From positions 992,001 through 1,056,000 of the forward strand of contig CAWGXC010000003.1 in assembly GCA_963826475.1 (NCBI GenBank): a DNA stretch of 64,000 bases, in the 5' to 3' direction. Below are positions 34,053-42,910 of this stretch, one piece after another. The notes beneath the pieces are model-generated. The model was not told where the DNA came from. It worked only from the letters and a program-made list of their open reading frames with translations, and searched no databases. This stretch comes from RHKX01 sp963826475 (GTDB lineage: Bacteria; Actinomycetota; Thermoleophilia; Solirubrobacterales; 70-9). The first letter of the stretch is position 1; every line of letters starts with the position of its first letter. The position numbers and the translations under genes are program-made.

Positions 34053-34652
34053 ATGGTGGCCGTCCTGGCCGGCGGCGCGGGCAGGAGAATGGGCTCGCCG
34101 AAGGCGTCCGTCGAACTCGCCGGCCGGTCGCTGATCTCCTACCCGATTGCCGCGGCCCGGCAGGCCGGGCTCTTCCCCGTCGTCGTGGCCAAGCGGGGCT
34201 CCGACCTGCCACCGCTCGACTGCCCTGTGATCTTGGAGCCGGCTGAGCCGACGCATCCGCTGACGGGCGTGATCGCCGCACTCGAGCACGGTGGGGCGCC
34301 GATCGTGGTCGTCGCATGTGACCTGCCGCTGCTGCCGCCGGCGCTGCTCGGCCACCTGGCGGCCGTGGCGGAGCCGTTCGCCATGCCCGCTCACCCCCGG
34401 GCGCAGCCGCTCGTGGCGCGCTACACACCGGCGACGCTCGATCGGTTGCGCTCCGGGCTGGCGGCTCGCGAGCCGCTCGTGGAGGTGGCCGCCGCGCTCG
34501 GCGGCTCGCGCCTCGGCCTGGACGAGCTCAAGCCGTTCGGCGACCCCGCCCGGATGTTCTTCAACGTCAACGCGCCCGCAGACGTCGAGCGGCTCGAGGT
34601 CGTCCTCAGGCAGCCTGAAGCCGCGCCGAGGCGCGCGCAGCCTGACGAATGA
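34053..34652 (+). CDS. mobA: Molybdenum cofactor guanylyltransferase MobA
   Basis: 199 aa from the ATG at 34053; a GTG at 34002 is possible. The nucleotidyltransferase motif 'VLAGGAGRRMGSPKA' opens the protein, followed by 'VVACDLPLL' (the metal-binding Asp) and the late 'FFNVNAPADVE', all typical of MobA. It adds GMP to Mo-molybdopterin, giving the guanine dinucleotide form used by the DMSO-reductase/formate-dehydrogenase family. The last 47 bp overlap the 3' end of the GcvH-like gene on the other strand. Confidence 0.9.
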   Translation: MVAVLAGGAGRRMGSPKASVELAGRSLISYPIAAARQAGLFPVVVAKRGSDLPPLDCPVILEPAEPTHPLTGVIAALEHGGAPIVVVACDLPLLPPALLGHLAAVAEPFAMPAHPRAQPLVARYTPATLDRLRSGLAAREPLVEVAAALGGSRLGLDELKPFGDPARMFFNVNAPADVERLEVVLRQPEAAPRRAQPDE

Positions 34653-35676
34653 GGCGGTTGCGCATGAGCTCGACCGCGTCCTGAGCGCAGGTCATCTCGG
34701 CGGCGGCGAGATGGCTCGACAACTTGGCCTCCTCGAGCATCCGCTCGGGACCGACGCGACTTGCGAAGAGCTCGTACTGCTCCCGGCCCCGCCGGCCCCA
34801 GACCAGCGGGCACTCGTCGAGCAGCGCCCGGTCGGGATCGACCCGCACCAGCCAGCCACCCTCGCTCGGATCGACGGCGGCGAGCCGCGGGTCGGCGGTC
34901 ACGTCGGCGTTGACCTCCGCCACACGACCGGCGGCGGGTGAGCCGATCGCGTAGGAGGCGTCGGCGGTGTGGATGACCGCCACCGCGTCCCCCTCGGCGA
35001 CGCGGGATCCCGGGGCGAGGGTGAGCACGCGCGCTCGTTCGTCGACGCGCCGCGTGAGGCCGGACGCCGCCGCGATGGAGACGCCGCCCGCGGGTGACCA
35101 GTCGACCAGGACGTGGCGGCCGATCCAGTAGCCGCGGCCCCCGCCGACCAGGCGGAGCTTTCCGGTCGTGGGGGACGCTGTGGTCGGAGCGGGGTTCCGT
35201 GGGCGAAGCGGCGCGAGCGAACGCCCGAACTTCGCCGCATGCGAGTGGAGCATGACCCGCGGCACGGCCTCGATGCCGTAGCGACGAGCCACCGCCTCGA
35301 TCAGGGCGCGACGCTCCTGGCCGTCGCTCGACTCGAAGCAGAGCGCGACGACGCATGCCCGCTCGGCGCGGAAGCCGTCCTTGTGAGTCTCGATGTCGCC
35401 CCACGCGGCCATCGCGCCGGCCACGTAGCGCCTCCCGTAGAGAGAGGCCACAGGCGTGCGTGAGTGGTAGGCGTTGAAGCCGCATCGGCAGTTGTCGACC
35501 GGGGCCACGTGGTTGGTCGGCTGCCGGCAGCTCGCCACGTTCTCCCCCGGTGCCCAGGGCTCGTCATATGCCGGGCCGACGAGGATGCCGTCGCGGATCT
35601 CCCAGAGGCGGAAGCCGAGGAGAGGCTCGACGTAGTCGGGACCGCGCTCGGACGGAGGCGTCGCTTCCCCGCTCAT
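34606..35676 (-). CDS. Protein with Cys-rich N-terminal region and GcvH-like domain lacking the lipoyl lysine
   Basis: 356 aa. Residues ~14-115 hold an unassigned module with Cys50, Cys63 and Cys65 ('NCRCGFNAYH') and 'YVAGAMAAWGDIETHKDGFRAE' region. Residues ~183-285 align along their whole length with glycine-cleavage H protein: 'GDAVAVI', 'GSPAAGRVAEVNADVTADP' and 'EGGWLVRV'. The position of the lipoylated Lys in 'ESVKA' is Asp239 here ('HTADASY'), so it cannot carry lipoate. A ~70-residue helical tail follows. The gene lies between mobA and fdhD and is ATGA-coupled to a small Pro/Arg-rich protein. A scaffold or carrier role in Mo-enzyme maturation is only an inference. Confidence 0.7.
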   Translation of the reverse strand: MSGEATPPSERGPDYVEPLLGFRLWEIRDGILVGPAYDEPWAPGENVASCRQPTNHVAPVDNCRCGFNAYHSRTPVASLYGRRYVAGAMAAWGDIETHKDGFRAERACVVALCFESSDGQERRALIEAVARRYGIEAVPRVMLHSHAAKFGRSLAPLRPRNPAPTTASPTTGKLRLVGGGRGYWIGRHVLVDWSPAGGVSIAAASGLTRRVDERARVLTLAPGSRVAEGDAVAVIHTADASYAIGSPAAGRVAEVNADVTADPRLAAVDPSEGGWLVRVDPDRALLDECPLVWGRRGREQYELFASRVGPERMLEEAKLSSHLAAAEMTCAQDAVELMRNRLIRQAARASARLQAA

Positions 35677-35882
35677 ACCGGCTCCCGCTGGGGGACCGGC
35701 TCGCGGTCGGGCTGGGGTTCGCGACGGGGCTCCGGCGCAGGCTCGGGCGGCGCGGGCTCGGCACGGCGGGCGGGCTCGGGCAACCGCAGCGGCTCGACCC
35801 TGATCCGCCTCGAGGGACCGGGAAGGTCGAGGCCCTCCGGCTCCGACCGGCTCCCCCTCTCCCCCTCTTCCCGTTCGCTCAT
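35673..35882 (-). CDS. Small Pro/Arg/Glu-rich protein
   Basis: 69 aa, low complexity: Pro, Arg and Glu make up most of the sequence, ending in 'PEPRREPQPDREPVPQ'. It is probably disordered. Evidence that it is real is mainly positional: its TGA overlaps the start of the GcvH-like gene as ATGA, the pattern used by coupled genes throughout this window. It could be a flexible partner or leader of that protein. No strong Shine-Dalgarno is visible, so it remains uncertain. Confidence 0.45.
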   Translation of the reverse strand: MSEREEGERGSRSEPEGLDLPGPSRRIRVEPLRLPEPARRAEPAPPEPAPEPRREPQPDREPVPQREPV

Positions 35883-35916
35883 CGACCGAACCTATAGCGG
35901 CCGTCAAGGCGGGAGC

Positions 35917-37131
35917 TCAGCCCTCGCCTGTCCTCAGGGTTCGGCGCCGGATGCCCGTGTCTCCGGGGCCGAGTTGTGACTTCAAGACGATGCGAACGGT
36001 TGGATCCGCGGACGCGTCAGGCAGCCGCACCCGCCCCCGCCGGCCGGGCCGCAGCGAGAAGCGCACGCGCGCGGAGCCGGGTCCGCGCGCGCTCCCCTTG
36101 CAGGGCCCCGGCCCGTTGGGGCATGCGACGGGAACGATGAGCGTTCCTCCCCTCCTGCCGACTACCGGAGAGCGGAAGTGCGCGGTGTCGGATCCGCGGC
36201 GATAGGAGGAATCCTGTCCTCCGTGCTCAGCGCAGCGGGCGTCGCGGGCCTCGGTCCCCTCCCCCGGACCGTAGGCGCTCCCCGCGTAGATCATCTCGGC
36301 CTGGCTGACCGCGTAGTCCTCGATCGAGGCCGCGACCCGGCGACGCTCGGCATCGTCGGCGGCGGCGGCGAGGCGCTGGGCGTTCTGCCAGGCGGCCTCG
36401 CGCCAGCCGACCAGCACGTCGAAGAGCGCGTCGTCGTCCGCGGTGATGCCGGGGACGTCGTAATCGTCGATCGATTCGTCGAAGCGGCGCGAGAGCTCTT
36501 CGATCATCGGCCGGTAGAGCGCCCGCAGGCGCTGGTTGTAGGAGTCGTGCTGGGCCTTGTAGCTCTCGCCGTCGGGATCGACCAGCCCGGCGTGGTAGAG
36601 GATGAAGGGGAAGTCCCTGTTCACGTGGGCGTTCATCGAGAGCAGCAGGTTGCCGATCCCCTCGACCTTTCCGTCGCGCCCGGCATCGAAGGCGATCCGC
36701 CAGCTCGGGGGAACAAGCGCCGTGCGACCGGCCATGTAGTTGTCATAGGCGAGGAAGTAGCTGCGGGCGAAGGTGGCGTCCTGGCGGTTCAGCCAGGCCT
36801 CGTCGGGATAGAAGCCCTCGGCGACGGCGTTGCGGATGTCCTCGGTGACGCGAATGTAGGTCAGCGAGAACACGTTGTTGTCGTCGCAGGTCGGCACCAC
36901 CGTGTTGAACCGGCGATACATCTCGGCGATCGTGCGATCGATGCAGTGGCCGGAGTCGTGGGCGCAATTGGCCCGCGGGCTGGCCGAGGCGTTGGAGGGA
37001 AAGCCGATCTGCTGCGGGTTCCAGTCCGTGTAGGCGGGACCGGGATCCTGCGCGCTCGCCGCCGGCGCTCCGGCCAGCACGCCGGCCGCGGCCAGCGCCA
37101 GCCCCGCTATCAGGTTGCGCGTCCTCCCCAT
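35917..37131 (-). CDS. Secreted DUF5995-family protein
   Basis: 404 aa from the ATG at 37131. The signal peptide ends 'PAASAQD' (about 28). A helical core (about 60-270) contains 'LLLSMNAHVNRDFPFILY', the Asn-His-Asp segment characteristic of the DUF5995 family, and a further 'VGWREAAWQNAQRL' helix. The last ~90 residues are Arg/Gly-rich, beta-type. The conserved His/Asn/Asp could form a metal or catalytic site, but no activity is established. It is divergent from fdhD with 56 bp between starts. Confidence 0.62.
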   Translation of the reverse strand: MGRTRNLIAGLALAAAGVLAGAPAASAQDPGPAYTDWNPQQIGFPSNASASPRANCAHDSGHCIDRTIAEMYRRFNTVVPTCDDNNVFSLTYIRVTEDIRNAVAEGFYPDEAWLNRQDATFARSYFLAYDNYMAGRTALVPPSWRIAFDAGRDGKVEGIGNLLLSMNAHVNRDFPFILYHAGLVDPDGESYKAQHDSYNQRLRALYRPMIEELSRRFDESIDDYDVPGITADDDALFDVLVGWREAAWQNAQRLAAAADDAERRRVAASIEDYAVSQAEMIYAGSAYGPGEGTEARDARCAEHGGQDSSYRRGSDTAHFRSPVVGRRGGTLIVPVACPNGPGPCKGSARGPGSARVRFSLRPGRRGRVRLPDASADPTVRIVLKSQLGPGDTGIRRRTLRTGEG

Positions 37132-37187
37132 CTCCCTGGATCTCAAGGTAACAGCCCCGGCCATAACCTCCGGTCATCGATCCCCGC

Positions 37188-37925
37188 ATGCACAGGCGAG
37201 TCACCCACGACGGCGTCGACGACGAGGTCGCCGTCGAGGAGCCGCTGGAGATCCGCGTCGACGGCCGGGCGCTCGCCGTGACGATGAGGACCCCCGGCAA
37301 CGACGAGGAGCTCGCCCTCGGGTTCCTGCACGGCGAGGGCCTGATCAAGGAGGCGCGCGAGGCCGGCCCACCTGAGGATCTCGCCGCCAACACGATCGAG
37401 GTCGCTGGTCCGCTCCTTCACGATCCGGGAGAGCGCCGCTTCTACACGAGCTCCTCCTGCGGGGTCTGCGGCAAGGGCGCGCTCGAGCAGGTCGTGGTCG
37501 ATGCGCCGCGGGCCGCCGGCGGGCCGGTCGTCGATCGCTCGCTCCTCGCCGCGCTGCCGGATCGGCTGCGGCAGCCGGCGTTCGAGCTCACCGGCGGCCT
37601 GCACGCGACCGGGCTCTTCGATGCCGACGGCGAGCTGCTCTGGGCCCGCGAGGACGTCGGGCGCCACAACGCGATGGACAAGGTGATCGGCAGAGCGCTG
37701 CTCGCGGGCGAGGTTCCGCTCCGGGATCGCATGCTCTGTGTAAGCGGCCGGCTCTCGTTCGAGCTGGTCCAGAAAGCCGCGGTCGCCGGCTGCCCGATCC
37801 TCGTCGGGGTGGGGGCGCCGAGCTCATTGGCGATCGAGCTCGCGGATGACCGGAGGATGACCCTCGGCGGCTTCGCCCGCCGCGGCGAGGTCAACGTGTA
37901 CTGCGGCGAGCGGCGCGTCGGCTGA
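37188..37925 (+). CDS. fdhD: Formate dehydrogenase accessory sulfurtransferase FdhD
   Basis: 245 aa. The essential Cys pair is in 'SSSCGVCG' (about 86-93) and the family signature 'REDVGRHNAMDKV' near 160. The N-terminal 'EEPLEIRVDG' and 'LALGFLHGEGLI' also match. FdhD passes sulfur from a cysteine desulfurase to the bis-MGD cofactor, needed for formate dehydrogenase activity. Its presence with mobA implies a bis-MGD formate dehydrogenase elsewhere in the genome. Its stop is 2 nt from the convergent membrane-protein stop. Confidence 0.93.
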   Translation: MHRRVTHDGVDDEVAVEEPLEIRVDGRALAVTMRTPGNDEELALGFLHGEGLIKEAREAGPPEDLAANTIEVAGPLLHDPGERRFYTSSSCGVCGKGALEQVVVDAPRAAGGPVVDRSLLAALPDRLRQPAFELTGGLHATGLFDADGELLWAREDVGRHNAMDKVIGRALLAGEVPLRDRMLCVSGRLSFELVQKAAVAGCPILVGVGAPSSLAIELADDRRMTLGGFARRGEVNVYCGERRVG

Positions 37926-37927
37926 GT

Positions 37928-38590
37928 TCAGCGCTCGACGCCGGGCGAGGTGAGCCGGCCGCGGTCGGGTGAGCGCGAGCGAACGCGCTCCGCGACAAGC
38001 AGCAGCGCCCCGACGAACAACGTCGTCCCGGTCATCTCGAGCAGCTCCTCCAACGCTCCGAAGACACCGGTCCCGGCCCGCGCCTCGTCGGTGCCGCCGT
38101 AGGCGATCAGCTCCAAAGCCTGTGCAGCGACCCAGGCCACGGCTCCCCCGAGCCAGAGCGGGCGCTCCGGCCGTCCGGCGAGCCCGCGCAGGACGGTCAG
38201 CCACAGATATCCGGCGAGGGCGAAGACGGGCAGGTAGAGCACCAGCCAGTCCACGTCGACCGAATCGCCCAGCTGTTCATGGATCGTCGCCGCCTCGTCG
38301 ATCGCGGCCTCGAGGAAGACCAGCGCGAGCAGGGCCCAGACCCAGACCCGTCCCGCCGTCTGCTCACCGGCCACCGCGAGCCGCGCAGCAAGCACGCTCG
38401 TTGCCAGGAGCAGTCCACTGGAGAACAGAACCGGGACGTTGAAGCCCTCACTGAGCTCGTTCTGGAGATCGAAGGTCTTGAGGTCGATGACGACGGCGTC
38501 GACCCCACCGAGCACGGCGAGCACGGCAATGCAGCCACCGAGCACGTAGACGGCGGTGGGCACCTGAATCGCTGCGAGCGGGGACCTCAT
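37928..38590 (-). CDS. Multi-pass membrane protein, function unknown
   Basis: 220 aa with six hydrophobic stretches (about 12-35, 52-70, 80-96, 117-133, 146-163 and 187-202). Acidic/His motifs flank the membrane: 'FLEAAIDEAATIHEQLGD' after the third helix and 'GALEELLEMTGT' before the last. Such an E...DE..xHE pattern could bind a metal, but no family is assigned. It lies between fdhD (convergent) and rpiB; the 126 bp upstream hold nothing recognisable. Confidence 0.68.
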   Translation of the reverse strand: MRSPLAAIQVPTAVYVLGGCIAVLAVLGGVDAVVIDLKTFDLQNELSEGFNVPVLFSSGLLLATSVLAARLAVAGEQTAGRVWVWALLALVFLEAAIDEAATIHEQLGDSVDVDWLVLYLPVFALAGYLWLTVLRGLAGRPERPLWLGGAVAWVAAQALELIAYGGTDEARAGTGVFGALEELLEMTGTTLFVGALLLVAERVRSRSPDRGRLTSPGVER

Positions 38591-38716
38591 CGCCGCGCCG
38601 ATCCTCCCCTCACCGGCTCCGCTGGCTGCGCATCGCAGCCAACTTATCGCCCGAAGCGGCGAGGCGAGCGCGGCACCCCGAAGCCGCCGAGTGGCACGCC
38701 GTCCGCACTGGGACGC

Positions 38717-39181
38717 CTAGAGCTGAGCGTCGAGGCCGTCGCGCTCGATTGCGGCGATCTTGCCGACGCGGCGCGCGTGCCGCTCCTCGCCGGTGAATTC
38801 GGCTCCGGCGAACGCGGCGACGAGCTCGCGGGCGATCTCGGGGCCGATCACGCGAGCTCCGAGGGCGAGCACGTTGACGGCGTCGTGCTCCACGCATTGC
38901 CGCGCGGTGTAGGTGTCGTGGGCCATGGCGGAGCGGATGCCGTCGATCTTGTTGGCCGCCACCGCAACCCCCGCGCCCGAACCGCAGCAGAGGACGCCGC
39001 GGTCGGCCTCGCCGCCGAGGATCGCCCGGGCGACGTCGAGAGCCCGGTCTGGGTAGTCGTCGGGAGTGGCGCCGTCGGCGGTGCCGAGATCGAGGCCCTC
39101 GTGCCCGGCCCCGCTGATCGCCAGGAGCACGACCTCTCTCAGCGGCACGCCGGCGTGATCGAAGGCGCAGGCGATCCTCAT
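38717..39181 (-). CDS. rpiB: Ribose-5-phosphate isomerase B
   Basis: 154 aa LacAB/RpiB family. Motifs are 'AFDHAG' at the N-terminus, 'DYPDRA' near 42, 'GVLCCGSGAGVAVAANK' (about 62-78, with the catalytic Cys), 'GIRSAMAHDTYTARQCVEHD' region and 'NVLALGARVIG'. It interconverts ribulose-5-phosphate and ribose-5-phosphate. It is the last gene of the ROK kinase-tkt-rpiB operon, coupled to tkt by ATGA. Confidence 0.93.
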   Translation of the reverse strand: MRIACAFDHAGVPLREVVLLAISGAGHEGLDLGTADGATPDDYPDRALDVARAILGGEADRGVLCCGSGAGVAVAANKIDGIRSAMAHDTYTARQCVEHDAVNVLALGARVIGPEIARELVAAFAGAEFTGEERHARRVGKIAAIERDGLDAQL

Positions 39182-41199
39182 GAGTTCGAGTCCATCAGAG
39201 CTCTGGCGCGCTCGGCCACGGCTTCCGCCGTGAAGCCGTAGTGCTCGGCGATCACACCCGCCGGCGCCGAGGCTCCGAAGTGGTCGATTCCGACGCTTTC
39301 CCCATGCTCGCCGACCCAGCGGTACCAGCCCTGGCGCGAGCCGGCCTCCACCGAGAGCCGCGAACCGACGCTCGGGGGAATGACCTCGTCCCGGTAGCTG
39401 CGGTCCTGCTTCGCGAACCGCGTTGTGCTCGGCATCGAGACGACGCGCACCCTCTTGCCCTCGGCCGTCAGCAGGTCCGCGGCCTCGAGGCAGAGCGAGA
39501 CCTCCGAGCCGGTTCCGATCAGGATCAGGTCGGGCTCGTCATCGCAGTCGCGCAGAACGTAGGCGCCACGCTCGATCGCGTTCTCGGGAACGAGATCGCC
39601 CTCCATGATCGGCAGCTTCTGGCGGCTCAGGATCAGCGCGGTGGGAACTGAGCTCGAGCCGAGAAGCCAATGCCAGGCCAGGAACGTCTCGTGGACGTCC
39701 GCCGGGCGGATCACCTCGATGTTCGGCATGGCGCGCAACGAGGCGAGATGCTCGATCGGCTGGTGCGTCGGCCCGTCCTCACCCACCCCGATGGAATCGT
39801 GGGTGAAGACGAAGATCGATGGAATCTCCATGAGCGCCGACATCCGGATCGCGCCGCGCATGTAGTCGCTGAACACCAGGAACGTCGCCCCGTACGCGCG
39901 CAGCCCCTCCACCGTGAGGGCGTTGACGATCGCTCCCATCGCGTGCTCGCGGATGCCGAAGTGGAGGTTGCGGCCGCCGAAGTCATGGCGGAGGATGCTC
40001 GGGTAGTCATCGAGGTTGGTCGCCGTCGACGGCGCCAGGTCCGCTGATCCGCCCAGCAGCTCGGGAACCTGCGGGGCAAGCCAGTTGAGGGCCTTGCCGG
40101 ATGCGGCCCTCGTCGCCATCGGTCCGTCGTCGGGGGTGAACTTCGGCAGCTCGGAGATCGCCGGAAGATCGGGTGCGTGCCGGCGGTTGACCCGCTGCAG
40201 CTCCGCCGCGAGCTCGGGATGCTCGGCGGCGTAGGTCTCGAATCGCTGCTCCCATTCCAGCTCCGCTGCCATCCCGCGCTCCTTGACGGCGGCGAAGAGC
40301 TCGCGGACCTGGTCGGGCACCGTGAACGGCTCCGTGTAGGGCCAGCCGAGGTTCTCCTTGGTCAGTCGGACTTCCTCCTCGCCGAGCGGCGCGCCGTGCG
40401 CGGCCCCGGTGTCCTGCTTGTTCGGGCTGCCGTGACCGATGTGGGTGGGCAGCACGATCAGCGAGGGCGCATCGGTGACGCCCTGAGCCTCACGAATCGC
40501 CAGCTCGATCTGCTCGATGTCGGCCTCGTCGGGAAGCTCGTGGACCGACCATCCATAGGCGGCGAACCGGTCCGCGACCTTCTCGTGGAAAGCGAGCGAC
40601 GTCGAGCCCTCGATCGAGATCTCGTTGTCGTCATAGATCGCGATCAGCTTGCCGAGGCCGAGGTTCCCCGCGAACGAGGCTGCTTCGGAGGCGATCCCCT
40701 CCTCCATGTCGCCGTCGCTGCAGACGACGTAGGTGAAGTGATCCACGATCCGCTGCTCGCCGCGGTTGAAGAGCTCCGCGTAGCGCGCCTCGGCGAGCGC
40801 GAAGCCCACGCCGTTCGCGAAGCCCTGGCCGAGCGGGCCGGTGGAGATCTCGATTCCGGGGGTGACGCCGTACTCGGGATGGCCCGGGCACTTGCTGTCC
40901 CATTGGCGAAAGCTCTTGATGTCGTCGAGCGAGAGGTCGTAGCCGCAGAGGTGCAGCAGCGAGTACTGCAGCATGCAGGCGTGTCCCGCCGAGAGCACGA
41001 ACTTGTCGCGACCGAGCCACCCGGGGTTGGCCGGGTTGTGGCGCATGATCCTCGAGTACAGGACGTAGGCGAGCGGCGCCAGCCCCATGGGCGTTCCGGG
41101 GTGCCCGGAGTTCGCCTTCTGGACGGCGTCCATCGACAACGTCCGGATCGTGTTGATGGCGAGCTCGTCGAGGTCGCCAGGGGTATTCGTCTCGGCCAT
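39178..41199 (-). CDS. tkt: Transketolase
   Basis: 673 aa from the ATG at 41199 (ATGA overlap with the ROK gene). The N-terminal ThDP domain has 'HPGTPMGLAPLAYVLY', 'GPLGQGFANGVGFALAE' and the ThDP motif 'CSDGDMEEGIASEA' (about 155-170). The middle domain has 'FGIREHAMGAIVNAL' and 'FSDYMRGAIRMSALM'. Length and order are normal. It catalyses the two-carbon ketol transfers of the non-oxidative pentose phosphate pathway. Confidence 0.95.
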   Translation of the reverse strand: MAETNTPGDLDELAINTIRTLSMDAVQKANSGHPGTPMGLAPLAYVLYSRIMRHNPANPGWLGRDKFVLSAGHACMLQYSLLHLCGYDLSLDDIKSFRQWDSKCPGHPEYGVTPGIEISTGPLGQGFANGVGFALAEARYAELFNRGEQRIVDHFTYVVCSDGDMEEGIASEAASFAGNLGLGKLIAIYDDNEISIEGSTSLAFHEKVADRFAAYGWSVHELPDEADIEQIELAIREAQGVTDAPSLIVLPTHIGHGSPNKQDTGAAHGAPLGEEEVRLTKENLGWPYTEPFTVPDQVRELFAAVKERGMAAELEWEQRFETYAAEHPELAAELQRVNRRHAPDLPAISELPKFTPDDGPMATRAASGKALNWLAPQVPELLGGSADLAPSTATNLDDYPSILRHDFGGRNLHFGIREHAMGAIVNALTVEGLRAYGATFLVFSDYMRGAIRMSALMEIPSIFVFTHDSIGVGEDGPTHQPIEHLASLRAMPNIEVIRPADVHETFLAWHWLLGSSSVPTALILSRQKLPIMEGDLVPENAIERGAYVLRDCDDEPDLILIGTGSEVSLCLEAADLLTAEGKRVRVVSMPSTTRFAKQDRSYRDEVIPPSVGSRLSVEAGSRQGWYRWVGEHGESVGIDHFGASAPAGVIAEHYGFTAEAVAERARALMDSNS

Positions 41200-42170
41200 C
41201 AGCCAGTGCCTTCCGTTGATCGCTTCAGTTCGTGCTTGGCGAGGAGCGCCGCCCCGAGAACGCCCGCCTTGGCTCCGTGATGTGAGAGCCGGATCTCGGT
41301 CTTCTCCCCAACCCCGGGAAGCACATAAGACCATGCCACCCGGCGGGCCGGTTCGAGCAGCAGCTCACCGGCCGACGAGACGCCCCCGCCGATCGCCACG
41401 ACCTCGGGGTCAAAGGTGTTGATCGCGTTCGCGATGCCGATCCCGAGCCGCTCGCCGAGCAGGCGAAGCGAGTCGATCGCGACCTCGTCGCCCGCCTTTG
41501 CGCCCTCGACGGCGTCGCGGCCGGTGATTCTCTTCTCACCGGGGCGCAGACGGCCCAGATACGAGTCGGGGTGCTCCTCGGCGGCATTCAGGGCAAGCCG
41601 GTCCAGCGCCGAGCCGGCGGCCTCGACCTCGAGGGAGCCGACCTGCGGAAACTTCGCGGCCTCCGGAGCCCCGGCGGTCAGGTCGGCGGCGATGAGCGTG
41701 TGGCCGACCTCAGCTGCGGCCCCGGTGGCGCCCCGGTAGGGACGGCCGCCGAGGACCAGGCCGCCGCCGACACCGGTGCCGACCGTGAACATGACGAGGT
41801 CGCGCACGACGAGCTCGTCTCCCTCGTGGGCCTCGGCGAGCGCCGCGAGCGTCGCATCGTTGTCGACGAAGACCGGGATCCCGAGCCGTTCGCTGAGCAG
41901 ATCGCGGACCGGGACGTCCTTGAGCGGGACGTTCACCGAGGAGCGCGCCCGACCGGTCTGCCAGTCGACCACCGACGGGATGCCGACCCCGACGGCGAGC
42001 GTCGCGTCCGTCCGGGTCGCCTCGACCGAGGCGCAGATCTCGTCGAGCATGGCATCGGGCTCGGTGGCATCGGTCGGCTGCAGCTCGTGGCCGAGAAGCT
42101 CGCCTCCGATCAGACGGGCCGCGGCGATCTTGGTCCCTCCCACGTCGACGCCGACGTACTCCTCGCTCAC
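41199..42170 (-). CDS. ROK-family sugar kinase (glucokinase-like) lacking the zinc Cys cluster
   Basis: 323 aa from a GTG at 42170. ATP/sugar-site motifs are present: 'GVDVGGTKIAAARL', 'VGIPSVVDW', catalytic 'VDNDATLAALAE' and 'GTGVGGGLVLGG'. The EVGH histidine is kept, but the usual C-x-C-G-x2-G-C-x-E zinc loop is replaced by 'AKFPQVGSLEVE' without any Cys. It probably phosphorylates glucose or a related sugar to feed Pgi/Zwf encoded at 44711-48935. The other ROK gene, at 42907, retains the Cys motif. Confidence 0.85.
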   Translation of the reverse strand: MSEEYVGVDVGGTKIAAARLIGGELLGHELQPTDATEPDAMLDEICASVEATRTDATLAVGVGIPSVVDWQTGRARSSVNVPLKDVPVRDLLSERLGIPVFVDNDATLAALAEAHEGDELVVRDLVMFTVGTGVGGGLVLGGRPYRGATGAAAEVGHTLIAADLTAGAPEAAKFPQVGSLEVEAAGSALDRLALNAAEEHPDSYLGRLRPGEKRITGRDAVEGAKAGDEVAIDSLRLLGERLGIGIANAINTFDPEVVAIGGGVSSAGELLLEPARRVAWSYVLPGVGEKTEIRLSHHGAKAGVLGAALLAKHELKRSTEGTG

Positions 42171-42277
42171 GATGGCGTTCTGCTGGCAGGGCGAGGCAAA
42201 CCACCACGCAACATACCGGCCGAGGGCCACTCGCTCCCGCCTTCGGCGCCGTTTCCTCGGCCAGTAATCTCGCATCG

Positions 42278-42910
42278 ATGGCCCTCTACGACGTCTCGGT
42301 CCCGATCCGCCCCGGGATGCCGATCTATCACGACAATCCCGGCGTGGAGATCGAGCGCGCGAGCTCGATCTCGGCCGGCGACACCGCCAACGTCAGCCGG
42401 ATCACCATGGGCCTCCACACCGGAACCCACATCGATGGGCCCCTGCACTTCTTCGACGATGGCGCCGGCGCCGACTCGCTTCCGCTCGATGCCATGGTCG
42501 GGGACGCCGTGATCGTCGAGCTTTCAGGACTCGGATCAGGGCCGATCGACGGGGCGACGCTGCGGGGGGCTGGGATTCCCGCCGGTACCGAGCGGCTGAT
42601 CCTGAAGACGCCCAACTCGGAGCTCTGGAGCCGTGACGAGTTCACCCGCGACTTCGTCCGCCTCGATGGGTCGGGCGCGGAGTTCGTGCTCGAGCTGGGA
42701 CTGAAGCTGATCGGCATCGACTACCTCTCGATCGGCGACCCCGAAGCGCATCGGGCGCTCCTCGGAGCGGGGGTCGTCGCGCTCGAGGGCCTCGACCTGC
42801 GCGGTGTCGAGCCCGGCCCGTACGAGCTCCTCTGCCTGCCGATCCGCGTCACCGATACCGATGGCGCGCCCGCGCGCGTCCTGCTCCGCGACGCGGAGCC
42901 CGGCGCATGA
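42278..42910 (+). CDS. Cyclase family protein (kynurenine-formamidase-like)
   Basis: 210 aa. The metal site HxGTHxD is visible as 'LHTGTHIDGPLHF' (about 47-59) and the domain continues to 'GIDYLSIGDPEAHRALL' near 150. Members are metal-dependent amidohydrolases such as kynurenine formamidase. No kynurenine-pathway genes are nearby, so the substrate is open. It is divergent from the ROK-tkt-rpiB operon (107 bp) and ATGA-coupled to the next ROK gene. Confidence 0.85.
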   Translation: MALYDVSVPIRPGMPIYHDNPGVEIERASSISAGDTANVSRITMGLHTGTHIDGPLHFFDDGAGADSLPLDAMVGDAVIVELSGLGSGPIDGATLRGAGIPAGTERLILKTPNSELWSRDEFTRDFVRLDGSGAEFVLELGLKLIGIDYLSIGDPEAHRALLGAGVVALEGLDLRGVEPGPYELLCLPIRVTDTDGAPARVLLRDAEPGA

